DNA from: an uncultured Ruminococcus sp.
GTDB taxonomy: Bacteria; Bacillota; Clostridia; Oscillospirales; Ruminococcaceae
Assembly (NCBI GenBank): GCA_934435205.1
Contig: CAKSAK010000005.1
Location: 186,001-250,000 of the forward strand
Direction: 5' to 3'
DNA: 64,000 bases
Shown here: one piece after another, positions 32,646 through 40,821 of the stretch
Numbering within the stretch: the stretch's first letter is position 1
Layout of the letters: every line of letters begins with the position of its first letter
Translations under genes and position numbers: made by a program
Notes under the pieces: model-generated
The model's input: only the letters and a program-made list of their open reading frames with translations
Databases searched by the model: none
Told to the model about the DNA's origin: nothing

Positions 32646-33275
32646 ATGAGATCAATTATTACTATCAGCCGTGAATTTGGCAGCGGAGGACGTGAAATAG
32701 GCAAGAAGCTTGCTGATGATCTGGGCATACCTTTCTATGATAAAGAGCTTTTGGAAATGGCTTCAAAAGAGAGCGGTATATGTCAGGAGCTTTTTGTTAA
32801 GAACGATGAGTCCTATACTAACAGCTTTCTTTTCTCACTGGTCATGGGAAATTACCCTGTAAGTGCAGACGGCAGGATCAATCCTGATATGCCGCTTAAT
32901 CACAAGATATTCTTGGCTCAGTTTGAAACTATCAAGAACATTGCAAAGAAGGGTCCATGCGTTATCGTTGGACGCTGTGCTGACTATGTTCTGAAAAATG
33001 AGCCTAACATTATCGACTTCTTCATTTCAGGCAACACTGCCGAGAAGAAAAAGCGTATCCTTGAGAGATACGATATAGAAAAGAACAAGGCTGAGGACTT
33101 TATCCGCAAGACGGATAAGCGGAGAGCTTCATACTATAATTATTACACCGACATGAGGTGGGGCGAGGCAAAGAACTATGACCTTTGTATCAACTCGTCA
33201 AAGACAGGCGTTGACGGTGCTATCAAGCTTATGAAGGCTTATATCGAAATAAAAGAAGCCAACGCTGATAAATAG
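32646..33275 (+). CDS. Cytidylate-kinase-like family protein (paralogue 1)
   Basis: A 209-residue P-loop protein of the cytidylate-kinase-like (AAA_26) family. The start ITISREFGSGGREIGKKLADDLGIPFYDKELL contains the modified phosphate-binding loop GSGGREIGK and the DKELL segment, followed by VIVGRCADYVLK and RRASYYNYYTDMRWG, which resemble the lid and base region of Cmk. True Cmk makes CDP from CMP, but this family is shorter and its substrate is unproven. The ATG follows GGGAGA. It has a probable own promoter (TATAAT at 32595) and a terminator, so it is not strictly cotranscribed with its paralogue downstream. Confidence 0.85.
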   Translation: MRSIITISREFGSGGREIGKKLADDLGIPFYDKELLEMASKESGICQELFVKNDESYTNSFLFSLVMGNYPVSADGRINPDMPLNHKIFLAQFETIKNIAKKGPCVIVGRCADYVLKNEPNIIDFFISGNTAEKKKRILERYDIEKNKAEDFIRKTDKRRASYYNYYTDMRWGEAKNYDLCINSSKTGVDGAIKLMKAYIEIKEANADK

Positions 33276-33319
33276 GAATTTTTCGTTTTAATTCATTTTA
33301 CTTTCCTTACTACGAAAGA

Positions 33320-33345
33320 GGGCTGACCATAGGGTCGGTCCTTTT
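33320..33345 (+). terminator. Terminator after paralogue 1
   Basis: GGGCTGACC pairs with GGTCGGTCC (wobbles) and is followed by TTTT. Confidence 0.7.
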
Positions 33346-33401
33346 CCGTTTTATGAGGAACTTTATTACTCTAGCTTAAACAAAGTGTAACCAATATGTT
33401 A

Positions 33402-33430
33402 TTGACAATAACAAGCAAATATATTATACT
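33402..33430 (+). promoter_or_regulatory. Promoter of paralogue 2
   Basis: TTGACA, 17-base spacer, TATACT, about 60 bases upstream of the start. Confidence 0.82.
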
Positions 33431-33490
33431 GTATAAAAGGGCAGAAGTCCGTCAAAAAAATAAAAAATACTGCAAAAGGAGAAACAGAAA

Positions 33491-34093
33491 ATGGCTGAAA
33501 TAAAAGTTATCACTATCGGCAGACATTATTGCGCAGGCGGTTCGACTATCGGTAAGATCGTGGCTGAAAAGCTTGGTATCCCATGCTATGACAGAGAGAT
33601 AATCGACATGGCGGCGCAGAAAAGCGGCATTGCAATGAGCGAGATACAAAAATACGAAGAGGCTGTGCTGAACATTCTCAAAACGCCTATAAATCTGTTT
33701 TCTAAGGAGAAAGAGTATCCTATAACAGAGAAGATATTCGCCGCTGAAACAGAGGTAATAATGGAGCTTGTTTCAAAGGGAAACTGCGTTATCGTGGGCA
33801 GATGTGCAGATTTTATACTGAAAAACAAAGTCAAGACGCTGAATGTCTTCATTAATGCAAGCTTTGAGAAGCGTCAGGAGTGCGCAATGGAGAAGCACAA
33901 CATCTCCGAGGACGAGGTAGAAGCAAGGCTCAAAAAGTATGACAAGAAGCGTGCCGACTACTACAACTCCAACACCAACAAAAAGTGGGGAGATATTTCA
34001 AGCTATGATATGTGCCTTGACAGCGGCAAGCTTGGCTACGAAATGTGTGCCGACATAATTGCCGACACTGTGAAGCTTTCAAGGGAGAAATAG
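33491..34093 (+). CDS. Cytidylate-kinase-like family protein (paralogue 2)
   Basis: A 200-residue paralogue of the preceding gene with the same marks: ITIGRHYCAGGSTIGKIVAEKLGIPCYDREII, VIVGRCADFILK, and KKRADYYNSNTNKKWG. The P-loop reads CAGGSTIGK. Sequence between the blocks differs clearly, so the duplication is old and the two may have separate substrates or partners. The ATG has AAAAGGAG upstream. It is followed after 29 bases by ybaK on the same strand, with which it may be cotranscribed, since no terminator is seen in between. Confidence 0.85.
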   Translation: MAEIKVITIGRHYCAGGSTIGKIVAEKLGIPCYDREIIDMAAQKSGIAMSEIQKYEEAVLNILKTPINLFSKEKEYPITEKIFAAETEVIMELVSKGNCVIVGRCADFILKNKVKTLNVFINASFEKRQECAMEKHNISEDEVEARLKKYDKKRADYYNSNTNKKWGDISSYDMCLDSGKLGYEMCADIIADTVKLSREK

Positions 34094-34122
34094 GGGCAAT
34101 ATTTTATTGGGAGCGATAAAAA

Positions 34123-34611
34123 ATGTCAAAGGATAAGGAAGTCAAGACCAACGCCATGCGTATTCTTGACAGAAATAAGGTAAAATACAAAGTCAACACA
34201 TACGAGTGCGACGAGTTTATCGACGGCATACACATTGCAGATATGCTCGGTCAGCCTTATGAAAGCTCGTTCAAGACCCTTGTGACGGTGGGCAAAAGCG
34301 GCAATTACTATGTTTTTGCCATTCCTATCGCAGAGGAGCTTGACATGAAAAAGGCGGCAAAGTCCGTAGGTGAAAAGTCGGTGGAGATGCTCCATGTGAA
34401 GGATATAAACTCTGTTACGGGCTACATTCGTGGCGGCTGTACGCCTCTTGGCATGAAAAAGCAGTACATGACGGTAGTTGACAGCTCTGCGGAGCAGTTT
34501 GAGGAGATAATCATAAGCGGCGGACGTATCGGGTCGCAGATAATGCTTTCACCAAAAGACCTTATCAAGGTCACAAGGGGTAAATTCGAGAGCATAACAA
34601 TGAGTGAATAG
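34123..34611 (+). CDS. ybaK: Cys-tRNA(Pro)/Cys-tRNA(Cys) deacylase YbaK
   Basis: A 162-residue trans-editing enzyme that hydrolyses mischarged Cys-tRNA(Pro). The YbaK/EbsC domain is complete: KTNAMRILDRNKVKYKV start, the catalytic Lys region SSFKTLVTVGKSG, GYIRGGCTPLGMKK and the C-terminal GGRIGSQIMLSPKDLIKVTRG. Length and motifs are typical. It acts in the cytoplasm after prolyl-tRNA synthetase. A bidirectional terminator separates it from the convergent ClC gene. Confidence 0.94.
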   Translation: MSKDKEVKTNAMRILDRNKVKYKVNTYECDEFIDGIHIADMLGQPYESSFKTLVTVGKSGNYYVFAIPIAEELDMKKAAKSVGEKSVEMLHVKDINSVTGYIRGGCTPLGMKKQYMTVVDSSAEQFEEIIISGGRIGSQIMLSPKDLIKVTRGKFESITMSE

Positions 34612-34612
34612 A

Positions 34613-34645
34613 AAAAGAGAGCCGCTTTGGCTCTCTTTTATTTTG
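34613..34645. terminator. Bidirectional terminator between ybaK and the ClC gene
   Basis: AAGAGAGCC pairs perfectly with GGCTCTCTT around GCTTT, with A and T tracts on either side. Confidence 0.88.
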
Positions 34646-35912
34646 CATTTATGTTGATATATTCAGGCTTTGTCTTTGAGTACATTATTTTCTGGCTGGA
34701 ATAAAGTCCGTAATAGCCCGAAAGCATATAGCTTACTCCGCAGGCGACCGCAAAAAGCACAAGACCACTTCCACCGAAAAGCTCATAGCTGAGAAGTATG
34801 GAAGCCACAGGACAGTTCACAACGCCACAGAAAAGTGCCACAAGACCTATAGCCGCACCAAATGATGGGTCAAGTCCCAAAAAGCCTGCGGCTGTACAGC
34901 CAAAAGTCGCTCCTATAAAGAACGTTGGAACTATCTCACCGCCCTTGAAGCCTGTATTTATAGTTATGGCGGTGAAAAGCATTTTCAGGGCAAAGGCTTC
35001 TGGGTGCGCCTTACCTTTCTCTAAAGCCGCCACGATAACGTCTACGCCTGCTCCGTTGTAATCCCTTGTACCTACAAGCAAGGTCAAAGCAATGACCACA
35101 GCGCCACCGACAGCTATCCTGAGATAGGTGTTAGGGAGATACATCTGAAATCTTGAATGCGAAAACTCCATTACCATACAAAGGAGTATGGATATCACCG
35201 CACAAAGAGCCGCAAGCGCTGCTATCTGGGTCACAGACACAAGGGAAAGCCTTGGTATGCCTGTTATGGTGAACTTTGTTGGTGCAAGCCCTGCCAACAG
35301 GGATATTTTATATGCGATAAGGGAGGAAGCTATGCAAGGCACAAGACCCACATAGTATATAACGCCCACGCTTATTACTTCCATGGCGAAGAAAGTCGCA
35401 GTCAAAGGCGTGCCGAAAAGTGCGGCAAACACTGCGCTCATTCCGCACATTATCACAAGGCTGGAGTCTTTTTCGTCAAGCTTTAAAAGCTCGCCTGCCT
35501 TTGCGCCAATGCTTCCGCCAAGCTGCAAAGCCGCACCCTCACGTCCTGCCGAGCCGCCCGTAAGGTGGGTGAGTACAGTGCCAAGGAAGATGAGAGGCGC
35601 CATAAGCAACGGCACTTTGATGTTTCCACGAACAGAGCTTATAATAAGATTTGTGCCGGTCTCCTCGTTGACCTTGCAGACACGGTAGCTGAAAATGATA
35701 AACAGACCAGCCAACGGCATAAGATACAGTGTCCAGCTATGACCCTCACGGAAGCCTGTGGCAAAGTTTACCGCCATATGGAACAGCGAGCCGACTATTC
35801 CCCCGACAACGCCCACAGCGCAGGCTATAAAGACCCACTTTGCAAAGGCTATGGAGAATTTTTTCACCGTTCGCATTTTGCTTTTTATAAACTCACTGCT
35901 TATTTTCCTCAC
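34638..35912 (-). CDS. ClC-family chloride channel or H+/anion antiporter
   Basis: A 424-residue membrane protein with about ten helices. The ClC selectivity motif is GGSAGREGAALQLGGSIG (GxGREG type), and other family regions are FGTPLTATFFAMEV, FKGGEIVPTFFIGATFGC and the late VNCPVASILLSYELFGG. The GREGA form, with A in place of P, occurs in a bacterial subgroup that includes fluoride-insensitive channels. The start is uncertain: the GTG at 35912 lies too close to an AAAAAGGG site, while the ATG at 35876 gives a compact N terminus. Anion specificity is unknown. Confidence 0.88.
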   Translation of the reverse strand: MRKISSEFIKSKMRTVKKFSIAFAKWVFIACAVGVVGGIVGSLFHMAVNFATGFREGHSWTLYLMPLAGLFIIFSYRVCKVNEETGTNLIISSVRGNIKVPLLMAPLIFLGTVLTHLTGGSAGREGAALQLGGSIGAKAGELLKLDEKDSSLVIMCGMSAVFAALFGTPLTATFFAMEVISVGVIYYVGLVPCIASSLIAYKISLLAGLAPTKFTITGIPRLSLVSVTQIAALAALCAVISILLCMVMEFSHSRFQMYLPNTYLRIAVGGAVVIALTLLVGTRDYNGAGVDVIVAALEKGKAHPEAFALKMLFTAITINTGFKGGEIVPTFFIGATFGCTAAGFLGLDPSFGAAIGLVALFCGVVNCPVASILLSYELFGGSGLVLFAVACGVSYMLSGYYGLYSSQKIMYSKTKPEYININAK

Positions 35913-35923
35913 CCCTTTTTACA

Positions 35924-35952
35924 GAAAAACAACGGGCGACATATGCCGCCCG
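35924..35952 (-). terminator. Terminator of the ilvA-ridA operon
   Basis: CGGGCG pairs with CGCCCG around an 8-base loop, with a T-rich tract on the minus strand. It lies 66 bases after the ridA stop. Confidence 0.65.
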
Positions 35953-35985
35953 AAATTATACAAAACGCCTGATACTACTGCATAA

Positions 35986-36009
35986 CGGGAGAACGCTGTT
36001 CGCCCCTAC
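35986..36009 (-). repeat. Dispersed GTAGGGG palindrome, copy 8
   Basis: Family member with core CGAACAGCGTTCT read on the minus strand; one arm has a substitution. It lies just after the ridA stop codon. Confidence 0.7.
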
Positions 36010-36018
36010 AGATAGGAC

Positions 36019-36393
36019 TTATACCTCAGCGATCACCTCTACCTCAACAAGAACGTCCTTTGGAAGCTCTTTTGCGGCAACGCATGAACGTGCAGGCTTT
36101 GATGTGAAATACTCGCCGTAAACGCCGTTGAATGCGCCGAAGTCTGACATGTTCTTAAGGAAGCATACTGTCTTTACAGCCTTGCCGATAGATGTTCCTG
36201 CGGCTTCAAGAACGTTTGTGAGGTTCTTGCAAACCTGATGTGTCTGCTCCTCGATAGTTGTTGCTTCAACGTTGCCTGTTGCAGGGTTTATTGCTATCTG
36301 ACCTGATGTGAAAACAAGGTTTCCTACCTTCATTGCCTGTGAATATGGACCTATTGCGTCCGGTGCGTTCTTTGTGTAAACAACTTCTGCCAT
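36019..36393 (-). CDS. ridA: RidA-family enamine/imine deaminase
   Basis: A 124-residue protein of the YjgF/YER057c/UK114 family that speeds hydrolysis of reactive enamines such as 2-aminoacrylate and 2-aminocrotonate made by threonine/serine dehydratase. Seen are NAPDAIGPYSQAMKVGNLVFTSGQI, QTHQVCKNLTNVLEAAG and PARSCVAAKELPKDVLVEVEVIA, which carry the conserved Arg (PARSC) and Glu (VEVEVIAE). It lies 23 bases downstream of ilvA in the same operon, so the detoxifying enzyme is made together with the enzyme that makes its substrate. Confidence 0.95.
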   Translation of the reverse strand: MAEVVYTKNAPDAIGPYSQAMKVGNLVFTSGQIAINPATGNVEATTIEEQTHQVCKNLTNVLEAAGTSIGKAVKTVCFLKNMSDFGAFNGVYGEYFTSKPARSCVAAKELPKDVLVEVEVIAEV

Positions 36394-36416
36394 TTTTATC
36401 TACTCCTGTCTTAAAA

Positions 36417-37619
36417 TTACTTATTGACTATCTTAAAGCCTGCGGCTGTAAGAGCCTGTCTTATCTCTCTGATATGATCAAAGTTTCTTGTTTCAAGAAC
36501 AAGTCTGAGCAGGCAATCTGTGATATCGCTGTCCTCGCTTGCTCTCTCGTGGTGAACAGAAACAACGTTTCCGCCAAGCTTTGAGATTATCTCTGAAACA
36601 TCTCTAAGCTGACCTGGTCTGTCCTCAAGCTGGATAGTAAGAGTATCAGATCTGCCAGACTTGAGCAGACCTCTCTTGATAACTCTTGAAAGGATAGTTA
36701 CGTCTATATTTCCGCCTGAAACAAGACATACGACCTTTTTGCCCTTGATGTCAGGTATCTTATTGAACATTACTGCGGCAACAGGCGTTGCGCCTGCGCC
36801 CTCTGAAACGAGCTTTTGCTTCTCGATAAGGTGGAGGATAGCTGATGATATCTCGTCATCTGAAACTGTAACAACGCCGTCAACATACTTGCTGCAATAC
36901 TCGAAGGTATGCTCGCCAGGCTCTTTTACCTTGATTCCGTCTGCGATAGTGTGAACGCTTTCAAGGCACTCTATCTTGCCGTCTTTAAGTGAATTTACCA
37001 TTGAAGGTGCGCCCTCAGCCTGAACACCGTATACTCTAACGCTTGGTTTGAGCTGTTTTACAGTGAATGCAACGCCTGAGATAAGTCCGCCTCCGCCAAC
37101 CGGAACAACGATAACGTCTGCGTCAGCCACCTGATTAAGTATCTCCAGACCGATAGTTCCCTGACCTGCGATAACATTTTCGTCATCGAACGGGTGAATG
37201 AATGTATAGCCGTTAGCGTCACGAAGCTCGATAGCCTTTGCATAAGCGTCGTCATAAACGCCAGGCACAAGACATACCTCAGCGCCATAGCCCTTTGTTG
37301 CCTCTACCTTTGAGATAGGTGCGCCGTCAGGAAGACAAATGATAGACTTTATACCGTTCTTTGTTGCGGCAAGAGCAACGCCCTGAGCGTGGTTTCCTGC
37401 TGAGCAGGCGATAACACCGTGTGACTTTTCCTCGTCTGAAAGCTGTGATATCTTATAATAAGCTCCTCTTACCTTGAAAGAACCTGTTACCTGAAGATTT
37501 TCTGTTTTCAGATAAACGTCACAATCAGGGTTCACCTTTGGCGCATGGATACACGCTGTTGGTCTGATGACCTCTTTAAGCACGTTTGAAGCGTCAAAAA
37601 CCTTATCCAATGTAAGCAT
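36417..37619 (-). CDS. ilvA: Threonine ammonia-lyase (threonine dehydratase) with ACT domain
   Basis: PLP enzyme converting threonine to 2-oxobutyrate, the first committed step of isoleucine synthesis. The 400-residue protein has the PLP lysine in TGSFKVRGA, SAGNHAQG, the phosphate loop GGGGLISG, and a single C-terminal ACT domain (LTIQLEDRPGQLRDVSEIISKLGGNVVSV). One ACT domain and 400 residues fit the TdcB-like/short IlvA group. The ATG at 37619 has AGAGG 9 bases upstream; the longer frame to 37682 would run back through the T-box terminator. An isoleucine-type T-box leader precedes the gene, supporting a biosynthetic rather than catabolic role. It shares an operon with ridA. Confidence 0.94.
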   Translation of the reverse strand: MLTLDKVFDASNVLKEVIRPTACIHAPKVNPDCDVYLKTENLQVTGSFKVRGAYYKISQLSDEEKSHGVIACSAGNHAQGVALAATKNGIKSIICLPDGAPISKVEATKGYGAEVCLVPGVYDDAYAKAIELRDANGYTFIHPFDDENVIAGQGTIGLEILNQVADADVIVVPVGGGGLISGVAFTVKQLKPSVRVYGVQAEGAPSMVNSLKDGKIECLESVHTIADGIKVKEPGEHTFEYCSKYVDGVVTVSDDEISSAILHLIEKQKLVSEGAGATPVAAVMFNKIPDIKGKKVVCLVSGGNIDVTILSRVIKRGLLKSGRSDTLTIQLEDRPGQLRDVSEIISKLGGNVVSVHHERASEDSDITDCLLRLVLETRNFDHIREIRQALTAAGFKIVNK

Positions 37620-37647
37620 AAAAAACAACCTCTTTTTTCTATGTAAT

Positions 37648-37890
37648 AAAAAAAGCCCTCGCCTGACTAGAGGCGAAGACATAATATCTCCGTGTTACCA
37701 CTCTGATTGCAGACCATAAGCCTGCCACTCATATCTCTTTCTAACGGTGAGAGACCGTATCCGCTTAACACATCTGCTTAGGCGGATCAGCTCAGAGATG
37801 ATCCTGACGGCGTTATCCCTGCGGACTTTCACCAAACGTCCGCTCTCTGCGAAGTATTCGCACCGTCACCTTTCTCGTCACAGCCTTTAT
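37648..37890 (-). ncRNA. T-box riboswitch leader of ilvA-ridA, likely isoleucine-specific
   Basis: Read on the minus strand, the leader has stem I with AGAGAG and the apical GGTGAAAG loop (37821-37849). The tandem ATC ATC (37797-37802) on the 3' side is the probable specifier. The T-box core AGAGTGGTAACACGG lies at 37690-37704. The terminator stem GTCTTCGCCT/AGGCGAGGGC is followed by seven Ts (37648-37680). Uncharged tRNA-Ile would stabilise the antiterminator and allow ilvA transcription. Both in-register readings of the repeated triplet give isoleucine. Confidence 0.9.
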
Positions 37891-37906
37891 GATATTCAAT
37901 ACAACC

Positions 37907-37935
37907 ATTATATCACCATAAATATGAATTGTCAA
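37907..37935 (-). promoter_or_regulatory. Promoter of the T-box-ilvA-ridA operon
   Basis: The minus strand has perfect TTGACA and TATAAT hexamers with a 17-base spacer, just upstream of the T-box leader. Confidence 0.92.
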
Positions 37936-37967
37936 CAGCAATAAAATGAATTTTTCTGTAAAACAGA

Positions 37968-37996
37968 ATAAAAACCCGCACTTGCGTGTGGGTTTT
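37968..37996 (-). terminator. Terminator downstream of the 38315 gene
   Basis: AAAACCCACAC pairs with GTGCGGGTTTT around GCAA on the minus strand, followed by Ts. Transcripts from the gene at 38315 would cross the MITE-like element before ending here. Confidence 0.8.
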
Positions 37997-38172
37997 AAGG
38001 CAACACCACACAAGGATCGTGCGTAAGATGCGTAGTCAGATTTTTTGCCAGATCGTATAGAAACGACGCAGGCTAGCTGACGCTAGTCAAGGAGTTTCTG
38101 TGCGATATGGCGGAAAATCTGCAAGCAGATTGCGTACGAAGCCGCTAGGCGTTCCTTGTGTGGTGTTGCCTT
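37997..38172. repeat. 176-bp MITE-like inverted-repeat element
   Basis: Perfect 20-bp terminal inverted repeats (AAGGCAACACCACACAAGGA at 37997-38016 and its complement at 38153-38172) enclose a second pair of imperfect arms: CAGATTTT...AGAAAC at 38036-38064 against GTTTCT...AAATCTG at 38094-38121. Nearly the whole element can fold into one hairpin. No ORF of significance lies inside. It resembles a miniature inverted-repeat transposable element; a structured RNA is the alternative. Confidence 0.75.
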
Positions 38173-38314
38173 TAATTAAGGAAGTATAGAAAAATATATG
38201 AAGAAAACAATCATGAAGTCTTATTAAACTGTCGGTCTTTCCTTTCCGACTGTAATAATATTACCACTGCAATGTGATAGATTTATGTGCAAAGAGAGTG
38301 CATTTGCAAAAATA

Positions 38315-38620
38315 TCACCTTTTGTTTGCGTAATGCACAACGATATGGCGAAGCTTCCCTGTTGTCATATCCCTGCCCTTTATATCCGCTCCGTTGTGGC
38401 TCATAAGCTCAGCGCAAACTATGCCGTCGGTACTGCACCTGAAAACCTCGTGTCCGTCACAGACCACCACAAGCTTTTCACTATCAACAGATATTCCGCC
38501 TGTTCTTCCGATAACATTTTCCTCTGCACCCTCACGCTCCACCACATAGGAAACCCTCTTTCCGTGATAGCGTCCAAGCTCTTTCAAGGGCGTACCCTTA
38601 TTTCTCTTAAATAATCCCAT
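38315..38620 (-). CDS. Small conserved-looking hypothetical protein
   Basis: A 101-residue protein that I do not recognise. It starts with the basic MGLFKRNKG, then reads as a beta-rich domain (RYHGKRVSYVVEREGAEENVIGRTGGISVDSEKLVVVCDGHEVFRCSTDGI) with two Cys. It lacks a signal peptide and membrane helix. The ATG at 38620 has a good GGAGAG site 6 bases upstream, which supports a real gene. It is followed by a weak hairpin (38229-38252), then by the MITE-like element and a strong terminator. No function is proposed. Confidence 0.65.
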   Translation of the reverse strand: MGLFKRNKGTPLKELGRYHGKRVSYVVEREGAEENVIGRTGGISVDSEKLVVVCDGHEVFRCSTDGIVCAELMSHNGADIKGRDMTTGKLRHIVVHYANKR

Positions 38621-38724
38621 TTTACTCTCCTATATCCTTTTATCTGACGTTTCTCTGTCAAAGGAAGAATAATCTGCCACCATATGCAGATACTAATGGC
38701 ATGAATCAAAAGGGGGTCAAACCT

Positions 38725-39435
38725 ATGAACATCACACATACCATTCTTGCCACTGTGGGTTCGATAATAGTCATGTTCGCAATATCAAAGCTTCTTGGCA
38801 ACAAACAGATATCACAGCTCACGCTTTTTGACTACATCAACGGTATCACCATAGGCTCTATCGCCTCGGAAATGGCTGTATCCCAGGAAATGGACGAGCT
38901 TATCGTGCCTGTTATCGCAATGGCGCTTTACGGACTGACAGGCTTTCTGCTGTCGGTGCTTACGATGAAGTCTATCCATTGCCGACATTTTCTTTCTGGC
39001 AAGCCTATCCTGCTTATTGAGAAAGGCAAGATATATCCCGAAAACCTTAAGACCGCCAAGCTTGATGTGAACGATCTGCTTTCAAGGGCGAGAACGTCAG
39101 GCTATTTCGACATCTCAAAGATATACTACGCTATTCTGGAAACCAATGGCACTATCTCATTCATGGAACGTGCCACAGAAGCACCTCTCACGCCAAAAGA
39201 CTTAGGCTATGAGAAGCAGGACGAAAAGCTTTGCACCGACCTTATCCTTGACGGCGTTATTATGGAGGACAATCTGAAATACGCAGGCAAGGAGATAAAA
39301 TGGCTCACCAACGAGATAAAAAAGCAGGGCTGTTCTTCCCCTGACAAAGTTTTCCTCTGCATTGTTGACGGAAACGACAAAGTGACAGTGTTCCCGAAAA
39401 CTCAGGAGAGCAACAAAAAGATCTACTTCGACTGA
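38725..39435 (+). CDS. DUF421 (YetF/YrbG-type) membrane protein
   Basis: A 236-residue protein with three N-terminal membrane helices and a cytoplasmic DUF421 domain. Marks are FAISKLLGNKQISQLTLFDYINGITIGSIASE, GKPILLIEKGKIYPENLKTAKLDVNDLLSRARTSGYFDISKIYYAILETNG. Relatives in Bacillus spores affect membrane features, and a role in germination has been proposed for some, but the molecular function is unknown. The ATG at 38725 has GGGGG 8 bases upstream. The gene overlaps the convergent maf gene by 13 bases at the 3' end. Confidence 0.88.
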   Translation: MNITHTILATVGSIIVMFAISKLLGNKQISQLTLFDYINGITIGSIASEMAVSQEMDELIVPVIAMALYGLTGFLLSVLTMKSIHCRHFLSGKPILLIEKGKIYPENLKTAKLDVNDLLSRARTSGYFDISKIYYAILETNGTISFMERATEAPLTPKDLGYEKQDEKLCTDLILDGVIMEDNLKYAGKEIKWLTNEIKKQGCSSPDKVFLCIVDGNDKVTVFPKTQESNKKIYFD

Positions 39436-40028
39436 ACCTTCTTCAAAAACTCGTGCAACTCCTCTGCAAGCCTGCTCACAGGCAAACCAACAACGTTATA
39501 AAAGTCCCCGTCTATCTTTTCCACAAGAAGCGCTCCAAGCCCTTGTATGCCGTAAGCCCCTGCCTTATCCATAGGCTCGCCGCTTTTCACATAGGCTTTT
39601 ATCTCCTGGTCGGAAAGCTCTCTGAAAGTCACTGCGGTGGTGGCGGAAAAGCTGCTGTAACGACAGCCTCTGCCAAGGGTAACGCCTGTTACAACATGAT
39701 GTGTCTTGCCTGACAGCATTTTTAACATTCTTATGGCGTCAGCTTCGTCCTCAGGCTTACCCAAAACTTCCCCATCGCATATTACAACAGTGTCACAGCC
39801 GATAACAACGCTCAGATCATAGACCGAAGCGATACATCTGCACTTTATCCCTGAAAGATACTCAGGGGCAAGCTCCGGCGTAACGTCCTCAGGTATTTTT
39901 TCGTCACAATCAGAGGGGATAACTCTGAAATTCTCACACATCAATGACAGCAGTTCTTTTCTTCTTGGCGATGCTGAAGCAAGTATAACATCATACTCCA
40001 TAAGCTCGCTTGAAATATTCACTGACAT
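39423..40028 (-). CDS. maf: Maf-family nucleotide pyrophosphatase
   Basis: A 201-residue house-cleaning dNTP/NTP pyrophosphatase that removes non-canonical or excess nucleotides. Seen are the substrate loop VILASASPRRKELLSLM, SDCDEKIPE, VIGCDTVVICDGEVLGKP, KTHHVVTGVTL and the late DKAGAYGIQGLGALLVEKIDGDFYNVVGLPV, all standard Maf elements. The ATG at 40028 has AAAGGAAG upstream. It converges on the DUF421 gene with a 13-base overlap; a terminator separates it from the zinc-ribbon gene upstream. Confidence 0.95.
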   Translation of the reverse strand: MSVNISSELMEYDVILASASPRRKELLSLMCENFRVIPSDCDEKIPEDVTPELAPEYLSGIKCRCIASVYDLSVVIGCDTVVICDGEVLGKPEDEADAIRMLKMLSGKTHHVVTGVTLGRGCRYSSFSATTAVTFRELSDQEIKAYVKSGEPMDKAGAYGIQGLGALLVEKIDGDFYNVVGLPVSRLAEELHEFLKKVQSK

Positions 40029-40062
40029 AAAGATCTTCCTTTACTTCTTTTACTTCTTACTC

Positions 40063-40097
40063 AAAAAGGCAACGCACTTATTATCCTGCGCTGCCTT
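40063..40097 (-). terminator. Terminator of the spoIID-zinc-ribbon operon
   Basis: AAGGCAGCGCA pairs with TGCGTTGCCTT (one wobble) on the minus strand, followed by Ts. Confidence 0.82.
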
Positions 40098-40107
40098 AGT
40101 TTTTTTA

Positions 40108-40803
40108 TTACAACTTCATTCCGCACTCTGAACAGAACTTAACGCCTGCCGGCTCTTTGTGACCGCACTGAGAGCAGAATACAAAACTGCTGTTTGCAGG
40201 CTCTTGCACCGGAGCTTCTGCTATCACCGGAGCAGGCTCTGGCATTGGTGCTGGCTGAGGTGCTGTTTCAGGCTGTGGGATAGGTGCAGCTGTCTGTGCA
40301 ACAGCAGGCTCAGGGATAGGAGCAGCTGTCTGAACATTCTGCTGAGCAGGATTGCCATAAACAGGATTAGCCTGTGGCTGAGTATAAGCAGGTGAAACAG
40401 GGTGATTATGATAGCCCTGACTGTTTTGTATAACAGGCTGTGCGCCCATTGGAACTGCACCGCCCTGAGCTGGCTGCTGATAAACAGGCTGAGCCATTTC
40501 AGGCTGTTTTGTTCCGCAGTTAGGGCAGAACGCCATATTCACCGGTATCTCGTGGCCACAGCCGGAACAAAGCTTCATTCCTCTGATGGTAAGAAGCTGT
40601 TCATTAAGATTTTTCAGTTCTTCAAGAGTTGCGTCTATCTGAGCAATAAGGTTTTTCACCTCCGGCTCTTCTATCTTGTCAGCCATTCTGAGCTTGACAA
40701 ATCTGCCTATCTCGGTATACTTATCGTTTATAAAGGCAAGCTTTGCGTCTATCTGTGCCTTTACTGCATTTTCAGGTGTATTCTTAGGTGAAAAAAATCC
40801 CAT
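40108..40803 (-). CDS. Double zinc-ribbon protein with Pro/Gln/Ala-rich linker
   Basis: A 231-residue cytoplasmic protein with a helical N-terminal half (about 10-72, Leu/Glu/Lys-rich, likely coiled coil), a zinc ribbon (CSGCG...CPNCG, about 78-97), a long low-complexity Pro/Gln/Ala/Val linker (about 100-205), and a second ribbon at the C terminus (CSQCG...CSECG). It probably serves as an adaptor or scaffold; no enzymatic motif is seen. It starts 18 bases after the SpoIID-type gene and is likely cotranscribed with it. Confidence 0.75.
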   Translation of the reverse strand: MGFFSPKNTPENAVKAQIDAKLAFINDKYTEIGRFVKLRMADKIEEPEVKNLIAQIDATLEELKNLNEQLLTIRGMKLCSGCGHEIPVNMAFCPNCGTKQPEMAQPVYQQPAQGGAVPMGAQPVIQNSQGYHNHPVSPAYTQPQANPVYGNPAQQNVQTAAPIPEPAVAQTAAPIPQPETAPQPAPMPEPAPVIAEAPVQEPANSSFVFCSQCGHKEPAGVKFCSECGMKL

Positions 40804-40821
40804 TTTTATTCTCCCTTTCGG

